Source: Cheiracanthium punctorium (lineage: Eukaryota; Arthropoda; Arachnida; Araneae; Cheiracanthiidae). From it: DNA of 64,000 nucleotides. Position numbers and translations under genes: made by a program. The stretch lies in assembly GCA_038373885.1 (NCBI GenBank), contig JAWZYV010013556.1:310001-374000 (forward strand), written 5' to 3'. The notes beneath the pieces were generated by a model. It made no database searches. It saw nothing but the letters and a program-made list of their open reading frames with translations, and had not been told where the DNA came from. Below are positions 47,901 through 59,108 of the stretch, one piece after another. Positions within the stretch are counted from its first letter, which is position 1. Every line of letters starts with the position of its first letter.

Positions 47901-48066
47901 TTTTTTTGTGCATCTTTGAAGGTCTGTATACGCTTCCCCCACCACTGAAAGGAAACATTATATAACTTTTTATTCTTCTTATTATCTAAACTACAAATGA
48001 CTACAAAAACTACCTCACCACGCTCGAGTAAATCCCCAGTTAGCATCATGGGCTCACCTACTACAA

Positions 48067-48991
48067 GTTATAGTTATTCAAGAGTCGTAAAAATGTATAT
48101 TCGAGAAAGCACGTTTCTCGTGAGAGTTTAGCTTATTAATTCCAATTTATCATCATACACCGACAGTAATCCCAATCAACGTCATGTATCTGATTGAAAA
48201 ACGATCAGTGAATTCATATTTCTGCAGCTCAGCTTTCTCCGTGTATTTTACTAGTATTACAAAGACATATTTCATATGAGAAAAGGCACTCTTCTACGCG
48301 TGCTATTGCATCATTATCTATGCTTGGATGCAATAAATCAAGTGATGTGAAAACCAATGTGATATCCAACCAATGTTGGATTGGCTGATATTCTATCCAG
48401 AGTCAACTGATATTGCGGATTGAACACTATTAATTTTTATTTGGTCGTAATTCTTGTATAAAGCACCATCATATGCTTGTCAGCTCTACTTGGAGTCGTA
48501 ATCTTTTTTTCCAATAAAGCGAATGTGGTGACTGAAATATGCACAAATTTCTCCTTTCTTTATTGTACAATGTAAAAATGTATAAGTCTTATATAGTATA
48601 GATGCGTAGAGATAGATAAGTAAAATAAAATAGAACTTTTATTCAGTGACTATGAATTAAAAATTTACGTCAAAGAAGGATTTTGTGTAGCTTCCTACAC
48701 TGTACCTTTATGTGCTTCTCAGCTCTTCATGAGTTAATCTTTTGTCCAATGAAAAGAACTGACAGAAGTATTGTAAGAGAATTTCTTCTTTCTTTATTGA
48801 CTGCTGTAGAAATGTATGCATTATATGTAGGATGGATGCTTAAAAAATTGATAAGTAATTCCCATAAAGTAAAGTTTAAAAAAATATTTTGTTTAGAACA
48901 TGCACATTAAAACTTTACGTCAAAGAGGAATTTTGTGCAGTTTTGAATCAAATTCAATAAAGGTGATGCTTGGTTTCTTATTCACTTACTG
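48067..48991. other. No gene; short near-duplicate near 48640-48930
   Basis: AATTAAAAATTTACGTCAAAGAAGGATTTTGTG near 48655 and a close version at 48907-48938 form a ~250-bp spaced repeat. The plus frame 48683-48910 lies in it and is unlikely to be real. Confidence 0.5.
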
Positions 48992-49464
48992 ATATAGGTC
49001 AAGAGTGGCCAACTTTTTTCAATACCATGCGGCAGTTTTGTTTTTGTTTTTTTTTTTTTTGCAAACGAGTTCAGATGCGCCATACAACTTAAGCATCTTT
49101 TAACTTGCTTACAATCATGGGTAGAGTTGTAAAATATGAATACAGGTAGGCCTAAATTTAATGAAGGAAAAGTAATAACGTGTGAACATGAGTTTTAAAT
49201 TTTTATTCTGAGGAAGAGTATTTTAGAATTAATTTTTCGGATATTGTGTAGGGGATCAGAGATGGTTCGAATTCTTATGACCGTTTTGGAGTGTACAAAT
49301 GTTTGTTTATGACGCTGCATCATAAATTATAATAAATAAAATACTTCCGATCATGAAATTATTTCAAAAGTCTTCAATCTGTCTGAAAACTGTAGGTAGG
49401 CTCAAGGATACAATGCGCCAAGTTTGGCGCATTGCGCCACGATTTAACTACCCCTGGTATAGAT
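48992..49464. mobile_element. hAT-type MITE, 457 bp
   Basis: The left end CAAGAGTGGCCAACTTTT (49000) is a worn form of the common hAT end CAGGGGTGGCCAACTTTT; the right end reads CTACCCCTG (to 49456). Flanks ATATAGGT (48992-48999) and GTATAGAT (49457-49464) match at 6 of 8 positions. A GCGCCAAGTTTGGCGC palindrome lies near the right end at 49425. A T-run interrupts the left part. Noncoding. Confidence 0.75.
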
Positions 49465-52400
49465 TATCTATAAATTATTCAGAATAAAAGGTTATGGGGG
49501 GGCAGATTTACTAAATTTTATTTAGGAATTCAAAAACTTTCGTTTAATTATACAAACACAGCTTTAACGGCTGAAACATTTTCTTCTTTCATGCTTGTCC
49601 AACCTGCCCTTTCTTGATATAGGTCTGTAGAAACTGTTTTAACGATCTTTTAATATAGATTGTTCTGTCTGCGAAAGTTAATTAAATTCACCTCAAAATC
49701 AACTCTGAACTTTTTTGGCAGATTACGTTTCCTCTCAACGTGAGAAAGCAGATCGGTTTTTCACTACATGATACAATTTTTCTTTTAAACAAATAACTTT
49801 CCTTGTTGCCACTCGCAATAAAAAAATTAAATTATTTTAACTAAAGATTATATCGAGAAAAAAAGTTTCATATTTTGTAAAATCACGTTTGGTTTGTAAT
49901 ATTATGTTCTAAACATTATCCTCTGGTATTTAATTTATATACATTTTTTTTTTTATTTTGATGTTCAAGATTCATAATTCAAACAACAGAAATAACTTTT
50001 TAAAAATAGTATTTTTTTAGCTGTTTTAGAGTTATAATTAATAAGAGCCCAATTTGTAATATTTCATATTGAAAGGCTTTTGCAAAAATTGCATACTATT
50101 TCAGTAGGAATTTGTGTAAAGTAAGTTTACAATGCCCACAAGCTATCTTAGTGTTACATTAGCAGTAGAACATCATTTCGATAAATGATTACACAAATAA
50201 TTAATTTTATTTCATTTAATAATTTATGAATTTTCAGTCATGCTTTTTATATTATGTCATTTACACACGAAACACTAAATATTGTCTTTCAACAATAGTA
50301 AGTGATATATCGATTATATCGTTTTAATTCAAATTTGCATTATATTCAGTAAAACTTTTACTTAAGTTTAAACTCGGATAATTCTAATATATAACAAAAA
50401 TATATGTTTTAGAATATAATATTACTTGTTTCCACTTTACTCGAAATTATACAAGCGCAGTTTTAATATTTTAAGAAATTTACATACTACATTAGCCGAT
50501 TGCATCATTGCATTAATAATCGATGCGTCTAATTTTGCTTACCTTCATCGATTTACCAGCGGACAAAAAGTAAAATCTCGCTTAATTCACCAAACCAAAC
50601 CCCTTGTTCCAGCCGCACTCAACGCAGCAATTAGTAAAAACAAATATATTCTTTTGAGGCCTCACTCGACAATGTTTCATCGTTAAGTATTTTTCCGTTT
50701 AATTGCATGTCGTCGGTTTTTTAATTCTGATAATTAAAGGGAGAGTTTTTTCTATTGTAAAATAACAATCCATAAAGAGGAAGAACTGTGAATCACATCC
50801 AGATAGATCACCACTGATCAATAAAGCTGGAAAAAGGGATGCATTAAGACTCAAATAAAAATTTTGTATTTTTAGGGGTTTATTTTTTTCTTTTTGTTTA
50901 TCATTATCGCCCTTTGGTTCCAGAGTCGTGCTTAACGAAAGTAAAGATTAGTAAGTACAAATAACTTTTATTAATCAGAAAATGAAATATTATAAATTGC
51001 TATTTGAAAAAGTGTAATAAACTGCCACAATTTGAAAGATTTATACTGAAAATTAAAAAAATACAGTTAAAAAATTTGGCACTTTAAGAAACTATTTAAT
51101 TAAAATTTGAAATGAAATTTAGAAACAACACCTTTGAAATTGTCGGAAATATTGTAAGTCATTTTTGCTTTTGTACTTAAATAAGTACTTCTGATCCTAG
51201 AGACCAAACCTGACAACCTACGGTAGCATGCATAGGAAATGTAAAACAAATTATATTCATTGAACAAACGTAAGACCATGTTCAATAATGATTGCATTAT
51301 TCCTTTAGTATTGATTAAGGTGTCTGAGATAGTTCAGAACTTATTTTTACCTAAAGTTGTAGAGTTAGAAATGTACTTGTATATACAACAATAATTTATT
51401 AAGCAGACTCTAATAATAGGGACTCTAGTAATTAGAAATAAAACCTTGTAGTTTTGTAAAAACATTCAAAATACATAGCATTTGTATCAAGCTGAGAAAA
51501 ATGTTTAAATACTAAAAGAAAAGTGTTATACAACCTAAACAAAAGGTAGCACCAAAATAAATATAACAAAAATTTATGGACTTAGAATTTATACGTATTT
51601 TTAAATGTTTGAATTCCAATCGCTCCTGAGCTGCTGTCGCGAAAAAGCATTTTTTATTTTCAAAATATCAAAGACAGTTCAGCAGCTATTTCATTTAAAA
51701 GACTGTCAAGAAGATGAATAAAACACAATGTATTTTAAATCATCCTATTTCATAGAAAATTTCAAAAAATCTACGATTTTACAAATATTAAAATGTTACT
51801 TTTTATAGCACTTATGCAGTGAAATTATTACTTCTTTACTAATTTACTTTTTCTAATTACATTTTTTTCTAATTGAAGAAGGTCATATTCGGGGCATTTT
51901 TTTGTAATGAAGAACATATTTAAAACGGAAGAATATTCTATTAAGCAAAAAGTCACTTCATTAAATAAAACTTTCTTCTACAGCGTTTAAAATGCAAAAT
52001 TATTTATGTACAAGCTAAATAAAGCTCATAACAGGGTAAAAAACTGAACAGGTTAAAAACTGTTTACATCATAAAAACTTTACCCTGTAAATTGAAGATT
52101 AACTTCTTGGTTGTGAGAAAAATTTCTTATTCCAATGATAAGCTTATAAAAATATAAATTTGATGTGCCATAATGCATATGTAATAAGTAAAAAATGTAA
52201 TAGGAAGAAGTGAAATTATAAGTTTAAAAAAACAATTTATTTTTATAAAGAAATGTTTTTTTCGTCAGACCCTGCTCCTCTCCCCCCTTTCCGAAAAAAA
52301 AGAAGGAGGGCGCAGTATGAATTTAATAGTATTTTTTTTTTTAATCTTTTGCCTTGAAGATCTAATTCAAATATTTTAAAAAATAATGTTGGAGTTTTTA

Positions 52401-53480
52401 AACTGGGTATTTTTTACATTACTTACAGTTCAAACAATTTGTAATTTTTCTCGATTTCCACATCAAAAAGGAAAATTAAATTTAATAGAAAAACCTGGCT
52501 TTTTCGTCATGGTTCGGTCGATGAAAAATATCACCTTAAGAGAAAAGATTAATTCTTGTTTCTATTAAGCTGAAAATAATGATGACTTTTCGAAGAGATC
52601 AAAATTGTTTCCTTTGTAAATCAAAAATCGCTGGAAAGATTGCCGTTATTTGAGATAACTGGAAAAAAGAATAGAATTTACCAAAAATAAAGTACCTTTA
52701 TAGTTATTAATAGTGAGTTAAAATATTTGAAACGTAAGCCAGTTCCTAGCAATTTATTCGTGAACTCTTCATTTGCATTAAAACATTAAGTATTTAATTG
52801 TACTCTAGAGTCAATTTTTAAAATAGTCGAAGCTCGTATATCCAATAAAGGAATTAGGGGACGTTTGCATGTAAAATTCCGGTTTGTGTGTCCATCAGCT
52901 CCTGATAAGCCAATCAATCAGTCAATTAATCAAAAAATGATTTTGCTTTAATATATACCACTTATTTAAAGTTATGCTCAAGCCGTTTTTTACTTTTCCA
53001 TAAATTATAAATATTTTGTCGTAGTTTGAAGGTTTTGACGTTTTTTTTAGGGATGGCATTTTCATTCTCCAAAGTTCTGGAAAATTACATAGTAAAAGGA
53101 TTTCATTTGAAAACAAATTCCAACAGACGGAAGAAATTGATGAGTTTTTAATCACTCGCATTCTTAAACAGAAAAACCAACGGAAATTATATATTGAATG
53201 TTTGCATGGTACAGAGGACAGAAAGACGAAACTATAAGATAAATTTGGAATAACATTTAAGCCCCAATAATTCTAATATTGTGTATCAGAAATACGGGAT
53301 ACTTGGGAATGTTATATTAATTTATAAGAATTAAAAGAATTTTGATACATATGTACCATAAATAAAATTTTGAAAATAACATATTTGAACATATTTGAAT
53401 AACATAGTTGAAATTGAATGTAAAAATCAGTGAATATATAAGAATTATTAAAAATGTTTACTGCAAAATCAATAGATTAA
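49465..53480. other. No gene recognised
   Basis: About 4 kb of AT-rich sequence. Frames at 50426-50686 (plus), 51100-51297 (minus) and 52922-53161 (minus) have no recognisable domains. No repeats or transposon ends seen. Confidence 0.55.
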
Positions 53481-54090
53481 GGGGCATTAAAATGGGTTTG
53501 AAAACAGTCATTATTTTTATTTACAGGCTATTTTATTCGTAGTTTACTCTTACTACTAATAATAAATATTCGACTTTTTGTGTTACTTTATGCAATGCAT
53601 TCATTATTATCTGCACATCTAAATAGATTTTATACAGTTATACTATTTTTAAATGTAAAAACGTTGCATTTAATTAAGAGCTGCCTTTTCCACAAAAGTA
53701 TGGTAAAAATTGTAGTAGGTTAAAAATAGGAAACATTTTTAAAAAGGGAGAAAAAGAGAATGCACATAATCAAAATTTATTTTCTTCCTATCATGACTTA
53801 CAAACCTTTCCAATTTAAAAACATAATGGCCTGCTGGACTATTAGATTTGGGATTCACAAAAACACTGTCTTCTGAAATCCCATTGTTCTAGGGTAATGT
53901 GGATTAAAATAGGCGTTTCTTTTTTACCAAAAGTATAAATAGTTTGTTTGAGATGTATTTTTCTTTTTTAACTTATATTTTCAAACATTAATAGGAAATA
54001 TTGGCACTGACTATAATGTTTATTGGTTTCATTTGGAAACACTATCTTAATGCCTAAGCCTAAATGTATATCTATTTTAGCCCATCGCAC
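53481..54090. repeat. ~600-bp dispersed repeat, copy 2
   Basis: Counterpart of 38331-38920 in the same orientation. It begins GGGGCATTAAAATGGG and ends near CTATTTTAGCCC, again weak inverted ends. Shared blocks include TGTTACTTTATGCAATGCAT and AACTTATATTTTCAAACATTA. Confidence 0.65.
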
Positions 54091-55489
54091 TTACACAGAA
54101 ATAGAAAGAAAATTGCTTTAAAAATTCTTACTTTTTCCTAAAAACTAAATGTTTAGACCTACAAGTATTTCCTTAAAAAGTTTAGAAAATGTTATTGCGT
54201 GTATTTTTATATATATACTTAAAAATATTTTTTATATTTTTACTTATTATTAAAACAATGCGTAGTCATGCTTATAATTTTTTTAATGTGTTTTTATGGG
54301 TTTCCTTGTTGTTTTTGCTGTTGTTGCTGTTCTAATGATGTACTGATTTATACTGTTTTTGAGTGTTTCTATTATTTTGTGCCATTTTCGTTTCTTTTTT
54401 CTATATTTTATTTTATTTTTAGTTACTCTCCCCCTATTCTTATCCTCCTTGGTTTCTTGTTTATTTTTCTTCCCCCAACTGGTAACTAGCTCTTCGCTTT
54501 TGCTTTCATCTTTCTTGTTTATTAGTACCCAGTCATTGTGTATGCATGGACTTCTACTGAAGAAGACGAAATTTTTTCGATCGAGACACGTATATATCTT
54601 GATAAATACATTTTATGTGTGTTATTTTACAAAGTTTATTATTTTACATATTAAACAGCAGTTTCTTCTGATTGTTTTATTTTATTTCTTAGTATTCAAA
54701 GATTTTTAAAAAAATAAGACAGCTATGGCCAAGACATTGAAATCCCAAAGTTGATTTTTAAATGCATCAGTTAAATTACATGCAGAAACAAATAGACATC
54801 CTAACATTTTATCGCATTTCTCTGCTTTGCTTTATTTATTTACTATTTTGTTTGCACTTCTTCACATCCCACTCCCGAGATCAAACAAAGTTGGTAAAAA
54901 AGCATAATCGATTAAATCTTGTCACTTGCATTTTGCCGGGGAACAAAAACGATCCTGTAATACGAAACGAATGACTTCTAATGTGAGTTAAGTCACGTAT
55001 AAGTATCTGTTAAGCTAAAAATAATGACGGCTTTTCGAACACAAACAGAAATTTTCTTTTGCTTTGAAAGTGGAAAATTTCCAGGCTAAAGAAATCTGCT
55101 GTTTATCTGAACAGAACCATATAGATTAGGTCACGCGTAAGAACGTCTGGAAAAGTATACTTTCAGTCAAATAAAGCTAATAATCGTTTGATAATCCCTG
55201 ACCTTTTTAAAAAATGATAATACCTAGGATTTTTTTAATATGAGTGAGAAATGCCATTCGCTTTATCTACTCCAATCTCAATCGAAGATTGATATGGGAA
55301 CCACGCATGACCCTCCATTAATTAGGTGGTTAGACTGCAAACAGGTCAATCTGTGTTTCTCTTTTTGAATAATATCATTTTGCAATTAAAATCACTATTT
55401 AAATTTTCCTGACTATTTGTCAGCTTTCCCCACGTGCAGTTTACTATTTCTTGTGTCACATTTCCCCTATCAGATAGTGTGTACATACG
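54091..55489. other. No gene; T/C-rich tract at 54268-54530
   Basis: Frames of 73 and 116 codons at 54268-54709 (plus) overlap out of phase over a T/C-rich tract and translate to Phe/Leu/Cys-rich low complexity, so I reject them. At 54555-54590 CTGAAGAAGACGAAATTTTTTCGATCGAGAC resembles the hairpin near the ends of some Penelope-like elements; only weak support. Confidence 0.45.
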
Positions 55490-56267
55490 TAACTTTTTTG
55501 ATCAAGAATGACACTAACGTAGTTTTTTTTTTTTTTTTTTTTTTTTTTTTGAGGCAATATAAAGTAGAACCTCGATTTAACGAATTCATTGGGACCCACA
55601 TGTCGGTTCGTTAAACCGAAGCAATTCTTTAAATCGAATATCAATTTATGTAAAGAGTATGGTATAAAAATATCAATGCAAAATACCCTTAGATATAGAT
55701 AAGAAAAAAAGAATGATTATTGTTTACTGCAAGCTTAAAAATTATAAGTTATACGTTAGGAGATCAACTTTAAAATTATCTAAATTCTTTAATGTTACTT
55801 ATTCTTAAAACTTTTACATAATACATACATACTTATTGGCACTTTGGAAAGAAATCCTTGATCGTGCTTTCTTTTTGTGGCTTTGTTTTGACTTTCCAAA
55901 GCTCTTTGTCAATATTAAATTTGTGTGCAAAAAATTGAAAGTTTTAGTTTTATGTGTGAATTTTATTTCAGCGATTGTTGTTCGTTAAATCAAAGCTAAA
56001 AATTCGTTAAATCAGAGCACTTTATCCCCCTTTTGTCGGGATAGAAAAAATATTCGTTAAATCGGAGAATTCGTTAAATCAAAGTACGTTAAATCGAGGT
56101 TCGACTGTATTGCAATGATACTAGGTTAGTATTCATAACGCAAACTTTACGTCAAGAGTCAAATAATTTTGCTTTTTTTTAGATTCCACATCACTGGAAT
56201 TAATTCGAATTACACATGTAAGGAAAATTTTCGTTTCCTACCTTGCAAAGAACGGGCATGCAACTAG
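55490..56267 (+). mobile_element. Helitron 3' fragment, split by a Tigger-type MITE
   Basis: The outer parts (about 55490-55559 and 56110-56267) align with 40797-41006, with shared AAGAGTCAAATAATTTTGCT, CACATCACTGGAATTAATTC and the terminal CTAG at 56264-56267. The 5' part is missing. A T-run of ~30 at 55523-55550 has expanded from the shorter one at 40830. The insert lies between GAGGCAA-TA and TA-TTGCAATG, at the place of TCATTATATTGAAATG in the intact copy. Confidence 0.85.
55560..56109. mobile_element. Tigger/pogo-type MITE, 546 bp, nested in the Helitron
   Basis: The right end reads TTAAATCGAGGTTCGACTG followed by TA; the left end, after TA, reads AAGTAGAACCTCGATTTAAC. These are the inverted CAGTCGAACCTCGATTTAAC ends of Tigger/pogo elements, with two changes on the left. 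The interior contains further GTTAAATC(G/A) repeats near both ends. No transposase gene. Confidence 0.9.
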
Positions 56268-57571
56268 TTATTAATAAAATAAATTATTCCTAAATATATG
56301 CTGCTGCTTGGCCTCACTATACTTCTAATTTATAAAATTAATGTTCTTAGGTCTACAAAACATTACGAATTTTCTTAGTACGATATGAGATTGAAAACTT
56401 GCATCAGAAGTATTAGGTATTTACTTATTGAGGGTATTAGGTATTAGTGATTAAAAACAGCTTTTTTATAACATAAACTCACAGAAATTTGTAACTGGAA
56501 TGCTTTATAGGAATAACTATGACTCTTTAGCTACTAAATTAGGCCAAATAATCAGAAATTAAAAATGACTGATAATTTCTTTTAGACATAATTGGTGATG
56601 ACCCATCCCTTCCGACTCCCAATGAATATACTAAAAACCTGAACCGATAATACAACTTAGATGCTTAATTAGTAACTGGTCATGCATCATAATCCTTATT
56701 AATACTTAGTTTGCATCAGATAACTGTGAATCTTAACTCATACATTACGGTAAACTGGCACTTATGTGCGACGCATAGCATACATTTTTTGTTCAGACTT
56801 GCTTTTGGAAAATCACAGCGAGCATTAAAGTTCGATTTCCTTCCTTTCAAATGTATTCAACTGAAGAAATTTCAGAGATGTGGTTGTCCGTTTAGTTGCA
56901 ATTAATCAATAATAAAAATGCAAATGTCTTCACTTAACAGCCCCAGGATAAAAGAAATCAGTTTAATTACCCATAAAAAAGTTGATGAAACTAATTACAA
57001 TACAATAGTTTGAAAGAAGAGCAAAGATGTGAAATATCCATAAAAGAATGAATAAAAGGAGAAATTTTCTCTTTCTTTTTTCCATAAAGGCTGATTAGAT
57101 TTCGAAAAACAAGACAGAAATTTTTTTTTGACCTGTAATTAATACATATATATGTATACATATATTGCCCAAAATAATTCAAGTGAAAGTATAAAAGATT
57201 GAGATAATAAATTAAGTTCCGGGCTCGGGGTATCACTTTTTATCCTGCGATAATCCATTTTTTAAAATTATTTTCTAATTATTATTTAGGTTTATTTAAA
57301 TGCAATAAAAGACTAATATTATAGAAAGATACGTAGGCTTGTATTATTAAATATACAAGAAAAAAAACTTTCCATACCTTTTGGATACTTAAAATCTAGA
57401 TTATATTTTATTTTCTAGATTTAAACTACACAATAGCAAATACCGTCTTCCAAAGTAAATCTATTCATGATTTTAGTTGTAAATCAGTTTGAATGGAAAT
57501 TTGGTTTGCATTCGTACAACATCCAAGTACCTCGTCTCCCTTTGGCAGACAGCCACAGTATGCTTTGCCTT
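56268..57571. other. No gene recognised
   Basis: AT-rich sequence. The frames at 56711-56905 (plus) and 56991-57236 (minus) have no known domain. Confidence 0.55.
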
Positions 57572-57822
57572 AGCAAAATAACATATATATATATATAACG
57601 GGCGGGACCTCGGCGATTAGGCATTGTCCCTTTCAACGGCCCTAAGGTGTGACCATTTTATTATGGGGGCACCCAGTCGGCGGTCAGCGTTGCCCCTATG
57701 AAGGGACGGGCACAATGACAGCCACGCCCAGTCGTGGATCGAACCCCGGCTACCGGAAGTTGAACCCGAAACCGAGGTACGGTGCTTTACCCACCATACA
57801 ACTCGGTCGGCAGCAAAACAAC
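57572..57822 (-). mobile_element. tRNA-derived SINE with target duplications
   Basis: On the minus strand it opens GCCGACCGAGTTGTATGGTG (from 57811), with box A-like TGGTGGGTAAAGC and box B GGGGTTCGATCCACG at about 57730-57745, a good tRNA-type internal promoter. The GC-rich body ends in a TA microsatellite tail (57583-57597). It is flanked by AGCAAAATAAC (57572-57582) and AGCAAAACAAC (57812-57822), 10 of 11 matching. The 229-bp element would be Pol III transcribed and LINE-mobilised. It is a different family from the SINE at 30.5 kb. Confidence 0.88.
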
Positions 57823-57835
57823 ATTAAATCGATAG

Positions 57836-58087
57836 TCAGTATTTGTTCGGAAGTAAGGAATAGGACAAGAAGACTATTTCACACAGGAAAGTATGAGTAG
57901 AGGGCTGCTCTTTGTATCCACAGCACCCATTCATGCACACCGCTGTCTGAAGTGTGCAGACGTCATTCGGGAGGGTGATTTCGTAGAAGTAACATGGTGC
58001 ACTAGATCCCTTGCAGCACTTATCCGGGGAATGCCGTTCATATTCCAGAAAGCCCAGTTGTCCACTGTGAGCCTTGTACTCCAGCAA
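57836..58087 (-). CDS. Possible cysteine-rich exon, unrecognised
   Basis: A minus-strand open frame without an ATG of its own; it is open from about 58110 to TGA at 57836. Composition is unusually protein-like for the window: SGQLGFLEYERHSPDKCCKG, SSAPCYFYEITLPNDVC and TAVCMNGCCGYKEQ, seven cysteines including two CC pairs in ~45 residues. This could be part of a secreted disulfide-rich protein, but two other frames are open over the same DNA and I recognise no family or signal peptide. Treat as a candidate exon or fossil only. Confidence 0.25.
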   Translation of the reverse strand: MLEYKAHSGQLGFLEYERHSPDKCCKGSSAPCYFYEITLPNDVCTLQTAVCMNGCCGYKEQPSTHTFLCEIVFLSYSLLPNKY

Positions 58088-59108
58088 ATGGTCAGTATTT
58101 CGACAACCTCTTTAAGTGTGCACATACGCTGTGCATGTGCACGCTAAATCCATGGTTCCGAAAGACCTCCTGGCGGGCGCTAAGAATTTCCAGGAAGTGT
58201 CAATATTCAGAAGCTTTGCCTTCCGATGAGGATGCAGATTGTGGCAGGAAAGTCAAAAAGGGTCGCGATGTAGTTCTAAATGATAAAATCGGTGACGTGA
58301 TCAGTCCTCTCCTTGCATACAAACAAATGATGCACAAATTCATGTGTTTTATTTCCTTTCCACTTGTTTTGTTTTCCTTGAATCATTTTATCGAGCTCTC
58401 CTTGCCGCTCATACTTATCTATGTGAAATTTCTTTTTTCCCTATTGTCTTCCTTTACACTAAGCATTGATGGTAAATTCAGATGCAGCCTGTACATGTAA
58501 GGGCAAACTGCTGTCGCAAAGATTCCGTAGAGATTCCGTAACATGAATAAGCACTAGAACCCCTTAAAAAGTCCTCCACCCTAGTCATACCGACCCTCCT
58601 TCCTAAACAGAAGCCCTGGTTCGGGTTTAATTTGAAGCACAAATCAATACTGAGGCAAAGTTTTAGTGAGCGAATTTTACTTATCAGAAATTAATTTTAC
58701 AGAAAAGACTGCACAATTAATTGAGTTCAAGCAATTAGTAATTGTCGAGTGATAACAGCAAGAATCTGTGCATTAATGTGATCAATGTGCATATGAAATT
58801 GAAAGTCAATAACTTGATCTACATGAGATTGCAAAGTTCGGGAACTTTCTAGAAATCAACAATGGGCTTCCAAAAATTTCACTTAGGCAGGTCTAAACCA
58901 CCTGAATCCAGCTTCTGGAAAGCGGAAGAGCGTAAAAAATCCCTTTTGTAAAGAAAAAAAAAAGAAGAAAAAAAAAGAAAGAAAGAAAGAAAAAAGAAAG
59001 AACTCTGGCATTCCACATTAGAAAAGTAATTTCTCAACCTCAAAAGTTCCAATTTTCACACTTACGAACAAATTTTCCCCAGTCTGTATAGAAAGATATA
59101 CCGATGTA
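58088..59108. other. No firm gene; purine microsatellite at 58952-59002
   Basis: A plus frame at 58135-58500 (121 codons) starts well composed (SEALPSDEDADCGRKVKKGR) and becomes hydrophobic low complexity; no family known. The purine tract (GAAA)n at 58952-59002 is the only repeat. Confidence 0.4.

Larger units (their letters stand above)
45651..48066. mobile_element. DNA transposon encoding an XPG-like nuclease, Academ-like (2,410 bp)
   Basis: Inverted ends: TAGTAGAGGAGCCCATG starts at 45654, and the complement of the right end reads TAGTAGGTGAGCCCATG (to 48063). Both continue to a shared GGATTTACTCGAGCG. CAA flanks each side (45651-45653, 48064-48066), a possible 3-bp target duplication. 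GCGCGTCA-type blocks (CTCGAGCGCGTC) recur near both ends in opposite orientation. The single gene inside (46212-47356) has XPG/FEN1-like motifs. Academ transposons are known to make 3-4-bp duplications, and a subgroup carries an XPG nuclease, so Academ is my best inference. At 2.4 kb it is too short for a full Academ transposase, so probably an internally deleted copy. Confidence 0.7.

Noticed and set aside
54268..54709. Two overlapping frames that look like membrane proteins
   Set aside because: They are out of phase over a T/C-rich tract and translate to Phe/Leu/Cys low complexity, as any T-rich DNA would.
57598..57811. A genuine tRNA gene
   Set aside because: Boxes A and B are present but the cloverleaf does not close, and target duplications and a TA tail mark a SINE.
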